Source: Arachnopeziza araneosa (lineage: Eukaryota > Ascomycota > Leotiomycetes > Helotiales > Arachnopezizaceae). From it: a stretch of 64,000 bases of DNA. The notes beneath the pieces are model-generated. The model was given only the letters and a program-made list of their open reading frames with translations, was not told the origin of the DNA and made no database searches. The DNA lies in contig QYAI01000045.1 in the NCBI GenBank assembly GCA_003988855.1, forward strand, positions 102,818-166,817. Reading direction: 5' to 3'. Shown piece by piece: positions 48,301 through 59,881 of this stretch. Position numbers and translations under genes: made by a program. The first letter of the stretch is position 1. Every line of letters starts with the position of its first letter.

Positions 48301-51300
48301 GCAGTTGTAGGCAATTCCAGTTCCAAATTCGATGTAGCTGTAGAAGAAACCTCCTCATTATGGGTATCTGCAATATAAAGCTGGCCGACCATCCCCAAAA
48401 CGCTGGAAACATAGCCAGAGAAATTATAACCGGCAGATTCTGCGACTCTTGACAATGCCTCAAGTGCCCAGAAGTGTACTGTAGGATGTGGATCATTGCA
48501 GAGTGACATCAAAATGCCAAGTATAGTTTTCAAATGTAGCCCTGCAGCCATATTTCCAACTTGAGAGTGAATACTTGCCAAGGCCATTGCACATCCGGCT
48601 CTGGCACTTGACTCGTTATTTGCAACGATAGTGTCAATCAGGAATTTGACTTCAGAATTAGTGTCCGTACTGCCAGAACTCTTGCAAAGCCTCGCCAGAG
48701 CTTCATATCCAATGATCCGAACATATTGATCTTGGTGCATAACGAATGGTCGAATCATCTCTTGCAGAAGCTTCTCAACCGCATTGTTGGTAATGTCTCC
48801 TGGAGGCGACTGTGTTTCCTTTACAGCTACCTTCACGGTAGACAACAATGCAGTCGCAACATTGATATTCATTGCCGCTTTGCGGCCAGGGTCTCGTTGG
48901 AGAGAGCCTGCTGCCATGAATGTTGTGACTTGTTCCAGTATGCTCTCCTGAATCTTAGGAGGCGTAAGTGGAAAGACTATTGCAAATAATTTGATGGCTA
49001 TGTTGACCACTTCTGTAGCAGGTGGATCCGGCATGTTGTCTGGCTTTCCTAGATCGCCAAGGTATAATGCCAAAGAGTCATACTCGAGGGAATTACAAAT
49101 AGGTGAGAGTAAAACCCTAGCTATTTCAGCGTCAGGCCCACTTTCTTCCATCCAGTCCTCTTGGGTATCGCTTGCTTGCTGACCAGCCAAACTCTTGACT
49201 TTAAATCCACGAACTAAACTGGTCACCCCAAAGCCACAATTGTCACCCACATCCCATATAGTCTCAAAATTACCGGCGGAACTTGCAATGGCGGTGCTTA
49301 GAGAACTAGGGGTATAATTATCTGGGTCAGCAAAGAATGAAATCGCTAGTGTAAGAAGATTTGATTGCAGTAAAGCTTCACTGCCTCCTGCAGGGCTTAA
49401 ATTGACCAGCGTGGTGTAGCATTGCAACACGCGTCTCTGGAGCATTAGATCTAAATCTAATAGCTGTAAAGATGGTGTGAGTCTTTGTGTAATGTCCTCA
49501 CTTGTCTTTTTGCTGGGCAGGGTTTTTAGGAAGGCTGTAGTATTTTGGAGCATGGCAGTAACTCTTTTCGATACATCCACAGTCAGCAGCCTGCTGTTGA
49601 ATTGCAAAAATGCTAAGATAGATCCTAAAGCGCATTCTCTCACGTGCGTCAAGAAGCATGATTCTAAGTAACTGCGTTGAGAGGTATTGTCTTTGGCAAG
49701 TGGCTTAGGAAGAGCGTTCTTCCACAAAAGCAAGAGTTGGGATAAATGAATTTTGACGAAGTTTGGACCAAGAGACATAAGTCCACCGATCAAGATCCAG
49801 GCAACCTGAATCTGAGTGCTTGATACCCTGAGCTCAGACTTGCTGCTGGACTTCAACAATCCAGTCGCAAGGGAGAGAACTCGGCTATTGACATCGACCG
49901 AGCCATAAAGTGGTTGAAGTGGTGCCGTGCTGATCATTGCCGATAGACCATTTGCATATCCAACGCAGCGTCGAGGCGAGTTCCTTCCAGTGGAAAGGAG
50001 GTTCAGCTCTCGGTTTACACTATTCATGCAAACCGTGAGGCAAGGCAAGAGTTGCTGTGGGCAAGCTAGAGCAAAGGTACGCAGAGCGTAAGATGTATAT
50101 ACCTGAACAGCATAACTTGGATGTTGAAGGACTTGCAATAAACCATCTCGGCACGATTCAGCGAAAGTGTTAGATGCCGATCCCAAAGTTTTGATCAAAG
50201 ATGCTAATGCACTCAGAGTCGCAACCAGAGCATGTTTTCCGGGCTCAGATCTTTCTTTGATAACTTGAGGGTAATTTTTGAGCACATCGTTGATGAGACG
50301 TTTAGCAGCATCTACTTGACCAGCCTCTCCCAGAATTGACTTGCCAATGACGTCTTCAAGGATGACCTGAACAAATCTACGAGTACTCAGTAGCCGGTAT
50401 CGGTTGTTTGTGACATTGACATTGCTCAGAACATCAATCGTCAGATGATCAACGATTTTCATGTACATCGTTTCTACATGCCTCTCGCTCATGCTCTTGA
50501 AGATTCTGGAGTAACAGACAGTAATCCCAGCCCTCGCCCTGTTACTTGTGCTTGTCCTGACATAGAAATTGGATATATGCCTCAATAACTCATGAAACGT
50601 AAATGATAAGATTTGATTTTTCTTCGGCCCGGGGCTTTCAGATCTCTGGGCTTGACCTTCATCGTCTTCTCCCATGCTCTTTTTGGTATTTGACCGTTTT
50701 GGTTTCTTTATTTTTGGTACTTCATTTTCTTGTACAGCATCTTCTGAGTGATTTTTGACCAGAACTTCAGCCAGACATTCGGCTGCAGCTTCTCGTACTG
50801 CGGGACTCGGCGAGTCTATAGTCTTGAAAATAGTCGACTTCAGGTTATCAAAGTCAGATGGATTGTCGAAATATGGTGTTCTGTTCGCAAACTGCTTCAA
50901 ACATCTGCAGCTTGCTATCTGTACCAAAGTAGACTTATCACTGGATGCGTAGTTCCGAGCTTGCTTCCAGATATCACGAGATAGGCTGTCGTCCATACTG
51001 GTTCCAATCATGCCCACCATCTTCCCCAAAGCCTTTAAAATAGCTGCTCGGAGTCCAGCATTGTTCTGTGCTGGCTTCAGTAGCTTTAGCAAGGCTGAGC
51101 AAGCCAGAGGATGCAAGCCAATGGCAGAATCCCCAGCAGCAGCGAACACATCCCCCAAACAATGTGCAGCTGCATGCTTTGTTCTTAAATCACTCTCACT
51201 CTTGCTTTTCCCTCCCCCAAGGATACCAACAAGCTCATTCACGGTCTCGAAAAGTAGTTTCCTATCTCCTTTGCCAAGTACATGTGCAAAACATCTGCCC

Positions 51301-51581
51301 AGATTATTCCGTATCACTCTCGATGTTGGTGGGGCGGTTAGATTGAGAATTTGCATGAGCTCTTTCTTAATATAGAGTTGTTGCGCAGTGCAATCGTCTG
51401 CAACAAGAGACTCGACATGTTTCGTGAGTGTCGAGACGAATGTCAAGAGGTAGAGATCCTGTTGTTCTGAGGGGAGAGACTGAAGTTTCTTGAGGTCAAG
51501 TTCGGGATTGGGGGAGGGATCTCGGTCTGCTGTGGGCTCATTTGTGCCATTCTTAGAGCCTGGTCGAGGTGTTGAGGACAT
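45371..51581 (-). CDS. LAA1: LAA1/HEATR5 homologue, HEAT-repeat AP-1 accessory protein
   Basis: Exons 51581-45909 and 45847-45371 (61-nt intron) encode 2049 aa, the usual HEATR5/Laa1 length. The N-terminus MSSTPRPGSKNG is disordered, then the conserved start of the solenoid appears: SEQQDLYLLTFVSTLTKHVE, SRVIRNNLGRCFAHVLGKGD and KHAAAHCLGDVFAAAGDSAI. HEAT-type helical pairs continue to the end, with a basic insertion KKPKRSNTKKSMGED near residue 300. The second exon completes the C-terminal repeats (SPQKIVAMSLVLPALLARAS). Family role: binds the clathrin adaptor AP-1 and supports trans-Golgi/endosome traffic. It starts only 204 bp from the divergent TACO1-like gene. A single intron in 6.1 kb is notable in this intron-rich region. 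Confidence 0.93.
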
Positions 51582-51785
51582 TTGTACGATCTGGGAGGAA
51601 GGCGGAAGAGAGTGAAGGGTATATCAAGCTTCGAAGATTTTGTAAACGCTTCTCCAGATAAATATGTATTCGCAAAGGAGGCTGACAGGGATCTCCGGCC
51701 TCGGAGAAACTTTTCGCCAGAACTGACGATAGTTTGGATGAACCTCGATAAACGAAGAGATTGTTCTGGGCTTATATATTCAATA
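51582..51785. promoter_or_regulatory. Compact bidirectional promoter, LAA1 / TACO1-like
   Basis: The two start codons are only 204 bp apart in opposite directions, so both core promoters and leaders must fit here. No TATA box is evident. Confidence 0.6.
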
Positions 51786-52771
51786 ATGGCAGCGTTTTCT
51801 AGAGGACTTCGGTCCTTCTCTCCTCGAGAGGAGGCAATCTGCTTGCGTTATGTTCAATTTTCAACTACTTCTGCTGTTCAATCAGGTCATAACAGATGGT
51901 CCAAAATCAAGCACGACAAAGGTGCTGCAGATGCAAAGAAGAATGTGCAGCGCTCTCGATTCTCAAAAGAAATAGCTCTTGTCTCCAAGCGTATGTTTCT
52001 ACATCCTCTACCAAGAGAAAGCTAACATCTACAGTTTATGGCGGAGATCCAGCCACCAACCCCAGACTTGCGACAGTCCTGGCAACTGCAAAGAAAGGTA
52101 CATAATGGGGTACAAACTCTTCCAAAACCAAAAACAGCAGGGGCTTACAGTTTCTAGCTGGCTTTCCAAAAACATCGATGGATGCAGCGATTGCGCGTGG
52201 TCAGGGGAAATCTGCGACAGGCGCAGCTTTGGAGAACTTGACTCTGGAAGTGATCATGCCACCAACAGTGGCAATGATAGTTGAGGCTGAATCGGACAAC
52301 AAAGCCCGGGCGATGACAGATCTAAAAGTGATCATCAAGAGATTCAAAGGCAATGTCTCTGCTACAAGCTACCTGTTCCAGAAGAAAGGTCGGTTGGCGT
52401 TCGAGAAAGCCGAGAATATAGGGGTAGACGAAGTCCTTGATGAAGCCATCGAAGCTGGTGCCGAGGATGTTGAGGCAGACGAGGATGGGAGCTTGGTTGT
52501 GTGGACGAGTCCTGCCGAGATCACCTCAGCTGGAGAGAAGTTGAGTAAATCTTTCGGATTGAAGGTTGAAAGCTCGGATATTATCTGGGACGCCAATGAA
52601 GATACGAAAGTCGAACTGAAAGAGGAGGAAACCGATGCTGCACAAGCTCTAGCGGAATTCCTTACAGAGATGCAAGATACTCCATATGTTCAGGGAATCT
52701 ACACAAACCTTTCACAGGGAAAGATAGCGGATGAACTTTGGGACAGTATACAAGAAAAACTGGATCAATAG
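51786..52771 (+). CDS. Mitochondrial YebC/TACO1-family translational activator
   Basis: Exons 51786-51990, 52035-52097 and 52158-52771 give 293 aa (introns 44 and 60 nt). The N-terminus MAAFSRGLRSFSPREEAICL is an Arg/Ser-rich mitochondrial presequence, ending before FSTTSAVQSG. The DUF28 signature follows: GHNRWSKIKHDKGAADAKK, RSRFSKEIALVSKLYGGDP, NPRLATVLATAKKAGFPKTS, MDAAIARGQGKS and later YLFQKKGRLAF. Family knowledge: TACO1 in mammals activates COX1 translation, bacterial YebC relieves ribosome stalling at proline-rich motifs, and the yeast homologue is a mitochondrial protein. Its neighbour PET100, also needed for cytochrome c oxidase, lies 307 bp beyond in convergent orientation. Confidence 0.9.
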
Positions 52772-53078
52772 GTGGTTAGATCTGGATGCTAGGAGGAGAA
52801 ATGTACATTGATAATGGCCTTGTAAAGTAGAGTTGTACATTTTAGTAGCATATTTGTACATCAGGATTTTCATGCCACTCCTCCAATTAGCTTCATTCTT
52901 GTATCAAGAAGATCCTTAATGATCAAAAGTATCCTTCAACACCATCAATGCATAACGCCGAATCCATCCTCCCATCTTTCAAACAGCACGGTTTTCAGTC
53001 TTAACGATAGACTCCCTCGGCATCGCCCTAACCCTTAACCAATCCTCATCCTAACTCCTTTACTCTTCGAATTCATTC
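52772..53078. other. Spacer between convergent genes
   Basis: Shared 3' flank of the TACO1-like gene and PET100. No gene is seen. Confidence 0.5.
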
Positions 53079-53407
53079 TCAAGCCCCATCTACATCTTCT
53101 CTCTCCTCTTTCCCCCCATTCTTCAACCTGCTCTCTCTAACCTCCAATCTTCTCCTCCTCAACCTCTCCAGCTCACTCTTGATCTCCTCTTTCTCAAACG
53201 GGATTCGATTCGTCTGCTCCGGCTTGGGCCAGAAATTTGGGACCGAGAAGCGCCTATCGAGGTTCGTGCCGTAGTAGTACATGATTGCAATCGGGAACAT
53301 GATGTACATGCCGAACTATAAAGATGAATTGTAAGTTTGCGGAGTGGCAACAGTGATTGGGTAGAATGTTGACCGACCTTGAAGACTTCAAGATTAGGGC
53401 CTGCCAT
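53079..53407 (-). CDS. PET100: Cytochrome c oxidase assembly protein PET100
   Basis: Exons 53407-53378 and 53315-53079 (62-nt intron with donor GTCGGT) give 88 aa. The 30-nt first exon encodes MAGPNLEVFK, which joins to FGMYIMFPIAIMYYYGTNLD, the single membrane helix of Pet100 at about residues 11-27, then RRFSVPNFWPKPEQTNRIPF. The Lys/Arg/Glu-rich C-terminal half is a predicted helix. Family role: inner mitochondrial membrane chaperone for assembly of complex IV subunits. The gene is divergent from the enoyl-CoA isomerase gene across 257 bp. Short length and the early intron make it easy to miss. Confidence 0.92.
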
Positions 53408-53664
53408 TTTGAAGGTATTGTAGAAGATTAGTCACGGAAGACGTGGTTGCGACGTTAGGATATGATGAAGTCGTACGAGAGCTTCATGAAGTTCAAAAGT
53501 CGTTCCAGATGGAAGATAGTTTCTCCGACCCCTGTCATACTGTGCGACGAGCCTCGGCTGTGCCCCACAGCTTTACTTTACAGTATTCCCCGGGTAAGCT
53601 TACTGCAATTCTCTTCCCCTCCATCAACAGCACCTTTTTATATTCTCCATCGGTATATTATATC
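53408..53664. promoter_or_regulatory. Bidirectional promoter, PET100 / enoyl-CoA isomerase
   Basis: 257 bp between divergent start codons. TATATTATATC lies immediately before the isomerase ATG. Confidence 0.55.
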
Positions 53665-54570
53665 ATGTCTCAGCCAGTGACTGTGGAATATCAAGGCAAG
53701 GTAGCCATTATCACAATTGACAACCAGAAAAAGCTCAATGCTTTGACACAAGATGGTTACTATCTCATTGCGAGGTTCATGAGAGAGATCGCTGAGAAGG
53801 ATGACATTTTTATAACACTTTTAACTGGGAAAGGTGCGTGGGTTATAGTAGATTATTTAAATAAATAACTAACTATCTGAACCAGGACGATACTTCTCAG
53901 CGTAAGCTCATACTCCATTTTCAGACCAGATACTGACGTCTCCAGCGGTGCCGATGTCTCCATCTCTCGAGACCAACCCCCGGAAACTGATCTTGCCCGC
54001 CACTGGCTCAAGAATTTCGTAGCCAATAATCTAAACATAACTCACGCGTTTTATACGCATCCTAAAATCCTGATCACAGCTCTGAATGGGCCAGCAGTCG
54101 GTCTCTCCGCCGCCCTTATTGCCTTCTCCGACTTTATCTACTGCGCTCCTTCTACCTTCCTCCTCACACCCTTTTCGTCCCTCGGTCTCGTAGCCGAAGG
54201 CGGCGCCTCCCGAGCCTTCGTGCAGCGGCTCGGAATCTCAAAAGCGAATGAGGCGCTTATAATGAGCAAGCGGATTACAGCAGAGGAGTTATTGCAAGTC
54301 GGGTTTGTGAATAAGATTTTTGATGTTGAAAAGGGTCAGGATGAGAAATTTCGCAGGTTAGTCATGCAGGAAATCGAAGATACTTTGGGAGAACATCTCG
54401 TTGGTAGTAGTTTGCTTGAGATAAAGGCTTTGATTAGGAAGCCGGAGAGAGATGTCCTTGATAAGCAGAATGTAGCCGAGGTATTTGGTGGCTTGGAGAG
54501 GTTCAAGTCGGGAATTCCACAGGGGGAATTTATGAAGATTGCTAGCGGAGAGAAGAGACATAAGCTATAA
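53665..54570 (+). CDS. Peroxisomal enoyl-CoA hydratase/isomerase family protein
   Basis: Exons 53665-53833, 53886-53901 and 53946-54570 give 269 aa (introns 52 and 44 nt; the middle exon is only 16 nt). The crotonase fold is complete. VTVEYQGKVAIITIDN is followed by KLNALTQDGYY, and the oxyanion segment GKGRYFSAGADVS is created only by splicing in the 16-nt exon. NGPAVGLSAALIAFSDFIYC and SSLGLVAEGGASRAF follow, the latter with the Glu expected of delta3,delta2-enoyl-CoA isomerases. The C-terminus KRHKL is a PTS1-like tripeptide (HKL), supporting peroxisomal import. Likely role: moving cis/trans-3 double bonds to trans-2 during beta-oxidation of unsaturated fatty acids. Confidence 0.9.
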
Positions 54571-55276
54571 CGGTTCAGTGGTTTGGGTATTCGAGGGTTT
54601 ATAAGTAAGTACCAGCGTCAATCAGTCGCAATCCCCCTTCCTAATGCGACTTGTATACTTGAAATTCGAGTCCCGGTATTTTGAAGCAATTTCTCCATAA
54701 CTATATACTAATTATAGCACACATTCGGTGTTTATTCCAACCCAAGAGCTGTTCAGCCGCAAGCTCGAAGCCGTTTTCTTCGTCCGGTTTAGAATACGTA
54801 AACACTAGCGAAATCGGCCATATGGAGCTTATTCTCTTTTCATATATTTATACTTGTGTCCGAAAGACATTCAAGGCTGCTTAACGTACTTGAAGTATAA
54901 ACTAGAGCCTGCATAGAGACTCCTATTTGATTCTTGCCCGCTTCAGGCATTATAAAAAGGAAAGGCGACACAAGCCACTGTTCTCTGGCTCTGACATGCA
55001 TCCCACTAATTAACGATTTTAATATTAGGTATGAAGTCATAGATTTTTTGCCGCAACTTATGCGCAATTGGGTGCCACTGAAACTCCATAATAAATGCTA
55101 CGGCGAGCAACCGCACCTAGAAATTCCAACACCCACAACACCAAGCAATGCCTAATCCAAACCCCAAGCTAATCCACAATCCATCTTTTCGCCGACACCC
55201 ATCCTTCAGTCCAGCTGCGTCTGTTTGTTGGCAGAGAGTGGGATGGACATTTTCTTTCTTTTCCATTAGCTTACGA
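54571..55276. other. Spacer between convergent genes
   Basis: About 700 bp of 3' flank for the isomerase and CWC21. No conserved coding segment is recognised. Confidence 0.5.
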
Positions 55277-55863
55277 CTACCTCTCCTCATCCTCCTCCTT
55301 CCCACTTTGCTCCTTGTCTTTTTCCGCAGCGATCTTGGCGGCCCGCTCCTCCTGTTTTTTCCAGTGACTTCCTTCCTTGTAGTCTTTCCTTATCCCAAGC
55401 GCACTTTTAAACCTCTCATCTTGTTTGATCTTTGCTTGAGCAAGACCATGTACATCATGCATTTTGAGACCCTTCCTCGTCACGTTGGAGTTACGTTCAC
55501 TTTCTTTTAGTAGTTTCTTTCTTAATGCTTCGGTTTGGGTTTCGATTTCTTCCTCGTCAACTCTATATCGAGATCAGTATTTTTGATTGCTTTCTTTTTA
55601 GATATGGTACAGGGAAGGGAATCACAATGCACGCACCCTTCATCTTCCAATCGATCCCTTAGCTCAAAAACCTTAACCTCAACATCTCGTTTGCGATCGT
55701 GCTCGAGAATCTCCTTATCGGGCTGGCGTTGGCGATGCGCCTTTAGATCTTGTAGGTCGGTGGAGTATGGCTTATCACGGGGTTTGAGGTGGGCGAGGTT
55801 ACGCTGAACGTAACCTGAGGTACCAGAGCCACGAGGTGTCGAAAGGCCTACGTTGGATGACAT
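55277..55863 (-). CDS. CWC21: Pre-mRNA splicing factor CWC21
   Basis: Exons 55863-55637 and 55562-55277 (74-nt intron) give 170 aa. The N-terminus MSSNVGLSTPRGSGTSGYVQ and RNLAHLKPRD are hallmark Cwc21/SRm300 residues. The cwf21 domain spans the splice: QRQPDKEILEHDRKRDVEVK, VFELRDRLEDEG-VDEEEIET and EALRKKLLKE. The rest is a Lys/Glu-rich tail. Family role: binds Prp8 and Snu114 in the spliceosome near the catalytic centre, related to the N-terminus of human SRRM2. It is divergent from CDC123 across 266 bp. Confidence 0.93.
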
Positions 55864-56129
55864 GGTGAGCAGTGGTATTTATTAGAGGGAGCTCAGATTG
55901 AGGTTGTTCGAATAGCAAAAGAGGGTCTTCGGATTAATTGCGGGTTTTCCGAAGGCGGTGTGAACTGTGGATGGATTATTCTGCTGAATTGCCCCTCCAT
56001 TTAACATTGTGACTCAAAATTTATGTCCTTATAATATTTCAATCTTTGCTGTCTCTCCTGTTCTGTTTCTTTCCATTTTCCAGCACTATTTCAAGAGATT
56101 TTGCACTCTACGAAGTGTTTCCACCCAAA
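55864..56129. promoter_or_regulatory. Bidirectional promoter, CWC21 / CDC123
   Basis: 266 bp between divergent start codons. The CDC123 side is T/C-rich (56040-56095). Confidence 0.55.
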
Positions 56130-57388
56130 ATGCCATCGATAGATACCCCTTCTAGACCACAATCAGCAGCAGAACCACTTACTCGCCTCCCTTTCAAACC
56201 AGTTACTAGACAGCATATACTACATTGTTCCTACGACTACTGGCATCCAAAGTAAGCTACTCCTCAACTTGATTCTCCGTACTAACAATTCCCAGATACC
56301 GTTCCTCCGCCATTAAATCCCGCATCATTCCCCTCACACCTCAGTTTCTCTCCTACCTCCGTGCAGACGGTATCGTGCTCCCTTCTGACGAGACCCCCTC
56401 CTTCCCACCTCCTGAAACCTACAATCAAGCTCTTCCTTCCGACAATGGTGGCTGGGACGACGAACCAGACCCTGACCCCTCCCTCTCATTCCCCGATATC
56501 CATCAGTCAATCAAACATACCATTGCCGAGTTAGGGGGCCTCGTAGCTCCTAAACTAAACTGGTCTGCGCCCAAAGACGCAACATGGATATCTATGAAGA
56601 AGAATAGCATGGAGTGCGCCACTCCAAACGACATCTACCTCCTCCTTAAGAGTTCCGATTTTGTGACGCATGATCTAGAACATGCATTTGACGACACAGC
56701 ACCTGACGCAGGTGTCTCCCAATCAGATATAAACTATATCCTCGTATTGCGAAAGTGGTTTAAAGCAAATCCTTCATGCGAATTCAGATGCTTTGTGCGA
56801 GAGAGAAGAGTGGTGGGAATATGTCAGCGAGATCTGAATTATTTTCAATTCTTATTCCTGCTGAAAGACAAGATACGCGATACCATTTTAGAATTTTTTG
56901 ATAAAACACTGAAGAGTACCTTTCCCGAGGAAAATTTCGTCTTCGATATCTATTTACCTGAACCGTATGATAAGGTCAGGCTGATGGATATTAATCCATG
57001 GGCGCAGCGGACCGATCCATTACTGTTCTCATGGCTAGAACTTCTCACTCTACCGTTACCAAAACCATTACTCGGGATACCGGATTCAAACCCACATCCT
57101 CAGCATCAACCCGGTTCTGATGAAGACGGAGATACACAGGATGAGGATGTTGAAGAGGTATGGAAACCAGAAATCAGACTGGTGGGGAAGAATGATCCAG
57201 AGGCATATGCCTTTTCTACCCCTCAGTACAGTGCCCATAAGTTACCCAGAGAGGTGGTCGAAGCTGGGATGAGTGGTGAGGGTGGAATGAGAGAGTTCGC
57301 GGAGGGGTGGAAGAGGTTGGTTGAAGGAGGAGCGAGGATGCAGGGCACCGATGGAGAGAGTAGCGATGATGAAGGCGAGCGTAGGTAA
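56130..57388 (+). CDS. CDC123: CDC123/D123 family, eIF2 assembly factor
   Basis: Exons 56130-56251 and 56296-57388 (44-nt intron) give 404 aa. ILHCSYDYWHPK joins across the intron to YRSSAIKSRIIPLTPQFLSY. The ATP-grasp-like fold shows LNWSAPKDATWISMK, TPNDIYLLLKSSDFVTHDL, LVLRKWFKANPSCEFRCFV, GICQRDLNYF and RLMDINPWAQRTDPLLFSW, where the DINPW segment holds the metal/ATP ligands. The C-terminal tail is acidic and disordered (DESSDDEGERR-like). Family role: chaperones assembly of the heterotrimeric translation initiation factor eIF2 by binding the gamma subunit. Confidence 0.94.
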
Positions 57389-58375
57389 TAGATTGGAGAT
57401 GAACAATGAAATATGAAATATGAAACATTATGAATCGACTCTTCACTCTTTGTAAGAATTTCAAACATTTCCGCTCGTTTACAGATGCAAGGTGAGTCGA
57501 CCAAGAAATTTATATTTCAAGGTGCATCTAGACTCAGGTAACGATCACATATGCCACTTGCACTACTGAGTATCAACAATCAAGACGAATTACTGAAATG
57601 GCGAGAGCACGAATTATTTTTTGACAGTCTATCCACACCAGTTATGTCAAAGATTAAGTAAAACAGTAACTTTGTCAGAACTTGGAGTGAGAGGAATGTG
57701 GAGCAACATTCGAGAGGAGGTATGAATATTGATAGAAATAAATTCCAAAGACTGGCATGAAACGGAAATACACTGTAAAAAGCTCTTGAAATACTCCTTT
57801 CTATTTCAATCAATATTCTTCGAGTGTGCATCATTGAAGTTACTGGATCTTTAGGGCAAAACTTTGATCCACTATTTCTCGGATTTTTTTGGGGTGTGCT
57901 CCTCTCCAAGTCACAACACAATGAATCAGCGCCGCATATTGGCAAACTCAGCATTATCTGTTGGTCGAATTTCTGTATCGCTATCTTATTTTGGTATCAA
58001 TAATCTGGTCGTTCCCATGTTCACTCCTCCCGTAATTATTTTTCTCAATAGTTCCTTCTGTCCCCAATTATGCAGGAACAAACTCACTCTAGAGATTCGG
58101 CTTCATCAGTGGCGGTCTTGCTGTTCACCACTGTTCCTCATTAATATCCCATGACAACTCAGTATTGTCCAATCAAGGTATAAAAAGTAGTCCCAATAAT
58201 ACCCAGAACCGGCCTGAATTATTTTATTTCAGGGGAGTCGATTTTTTAACAGACATCGCAAAGGTTATGCCAAACTCTGCTCAAGATTAGGGATGGAAAC
58301 AAGTTTTCGGTAGAGGTCTGATAGGGAATACCATTCGGTATCATTCCGATGCTGAATTCTAATTTCGGCCAACTC
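57389..58375. other. Intergenic region, about 1 kb
   Basis: Separates convergent CDC123 and the BTB gene. Open frames near 57580-58150 on both strands have no domain. Nothing else is recognised. Confidence 0.45.
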
Positions 58376-59162
58376 TTATTTGCGAAAGGCGTCGGCTACA
58401 TCAACAGGGCACATAGCTAACACCCTGATCAATGTTTGCTGATTTTGAAAAATCATCTCACGAAGTTCCTGGTATTTGAGCTTTGCCGTCTGTTACAAGT
58501 TTTCATCTTTGATGCTGAGATATCTTGGACTTCGCATTGGACCCATGACTTCAATCATACATTCCTCAAACAATTCTTTATTCCTTAGCTTATAAGCCAC
58601 TGGCAAGAGCTCAACTGCATATGCATGAATAAGTCCGCTAAATCCATACGCCGCCGTATGTAATGTCTCGTAAAGACTATTCGATAGGATTGGCAATGTG
58701 CCATAACGATCTGCGAGTTTTGTTGCTCGAAACAGCATTCCGGGTTGGTAAATTCGAACTCGTCGAGAACAAATCCAATTGATTAAGAGTTTAAAGCAAA
58801 TGATATCATACCGGCACATGATTAAATTGTTCGTGTTCGCCTTCAGCCGTTAATTTTGCACAAATGGCTTGGCCTAAAATACTTACGTGTTCAACTCCGG
58901 TAGTTGTAGCACACACTAGAAGCCAATCATTCTCCTCATTATTGACCTTTGTGATCCATTCGTACTTGAAAAGTGGATTCGTTGATGTTGATCCCTTTTC
59001 CGGCGAGTCGAGGAAGTTGCGGAAAAATTGAGAATGGATCTTCAGTAATGAAGAGTGAACATGAAAGTCCTGATCAAAGACTCGCAACAGGGTGTCGGGT
59101 TTGACGCTGGAGTATAGGATGGTGGGAGGTTTTTCTCTAGTCTCTGACTGTGTGGAACTCAT
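58376..59162 (-). pseudogene. BTB/POZ-domain gene interrupted by a premature stop
   Basis: Exons 59162-58887 and 58840-58493 encode 207 aa up to a TAA at 58493-58495. The same frame then continues for 38 codons (QTAKLKYQELREMIFQNQQT...CPVDVADAFRK) to a TAA at 58376-58378, and this extension looks like genuine protein. The BTB domain is clear: PDTLLRVFDQDFHVHSSLLK, IHSQFFRNFLDSPEKG and FKYEWITKV, then after the 46-nt intron FKLLINWICSRRVRIYQ, ATKLADRYGTLPILS and a BACK-like helical part. Acceptor choice at 58841 is supported by frame only. Fungal BTB proteins of this type may be Cullin-3 adaptors, but none of its partners is evident. Truncation removes only the last helices, so the product might still function. 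Confidence 0.7.
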
Positions 59163-59881
59163 TTTGGCAGTCTATTAGCGTTTCGACGAGGAATATGGAT
59201 TCTTGAGAAGTTATCGAGGTTGCGTTTGGTAGAGTAAGCGCGAACAAATGCCCATCTTCAAGGTGTGGTAAGTTTATTAACATTCACTTATTGTACTAAA
59301 GTGACAAATCCTCTTAAATTCAAACAGCCTCAGGCTCGAGTATTTCCCATCGAGACAATTCACTCGCTTACAGCGAGGACCAAGCCACCATTTCCCTAGC
59401 TGCCATAAATAATTAAATAAGCCTATCCGTTACATCAGCCGAGCCTGCCTTCTAGTATATGTTACATTACTTTCAATTTCAGAGGAATTTAAATCTAACA
59501 TATCCTGGGACCTGGGTGTGTAAACGGCACCCCCAATCCTTCTGAGACTTGATTCTAGAAATTGGGGGAAGGCGGGTATCAAGAATTCGCTCCGGCGCCC
59601 TCCTGAAGGCCAGTAAGTACCACCTCCCTCCATCCCTTCCCACTACATTATTTTTTGGTATTTTTTTTGGGGGGGGGGGTCCACCGTGTTATCGTGGAGC
59701 CAAGGATGTGGTAAGCGAGTGTTTACGCGAAAAACTCCCTTTCTTTTTCGCTTGTCTGCAAAAGAATAAAAAATATGCACACTCGTATGGGAATACAAAT
59801 CGCCATTTTTATCATAAAATTGATGTTTGCTGATATATGCTGCTTAAATCATCTTGAATTCGCCAACTTTGGCATTATTCA
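59163..59881. other. Intergenic region with a T/G homopolymer
   Basis: Promoter side of the BTB gene. It contains T8 at 59661-59668 followed directly by G11 at 59669-59679. No gene is seen. Confidence 0.5.
59661..59679. repeat. T8-G11 homopolymer tract
   Basis: A run of eight T followed by eleven G, with another T6 run just before. Prone to slippage and to sequencing error. Confidence 0.9.

Noticed and set aside
54651..54685. Sequence resembling a tRNA T-arm (ttcgagtcccgg)
   Set aside because: No matching acceptor, D or anticodon arms could be folded around it.
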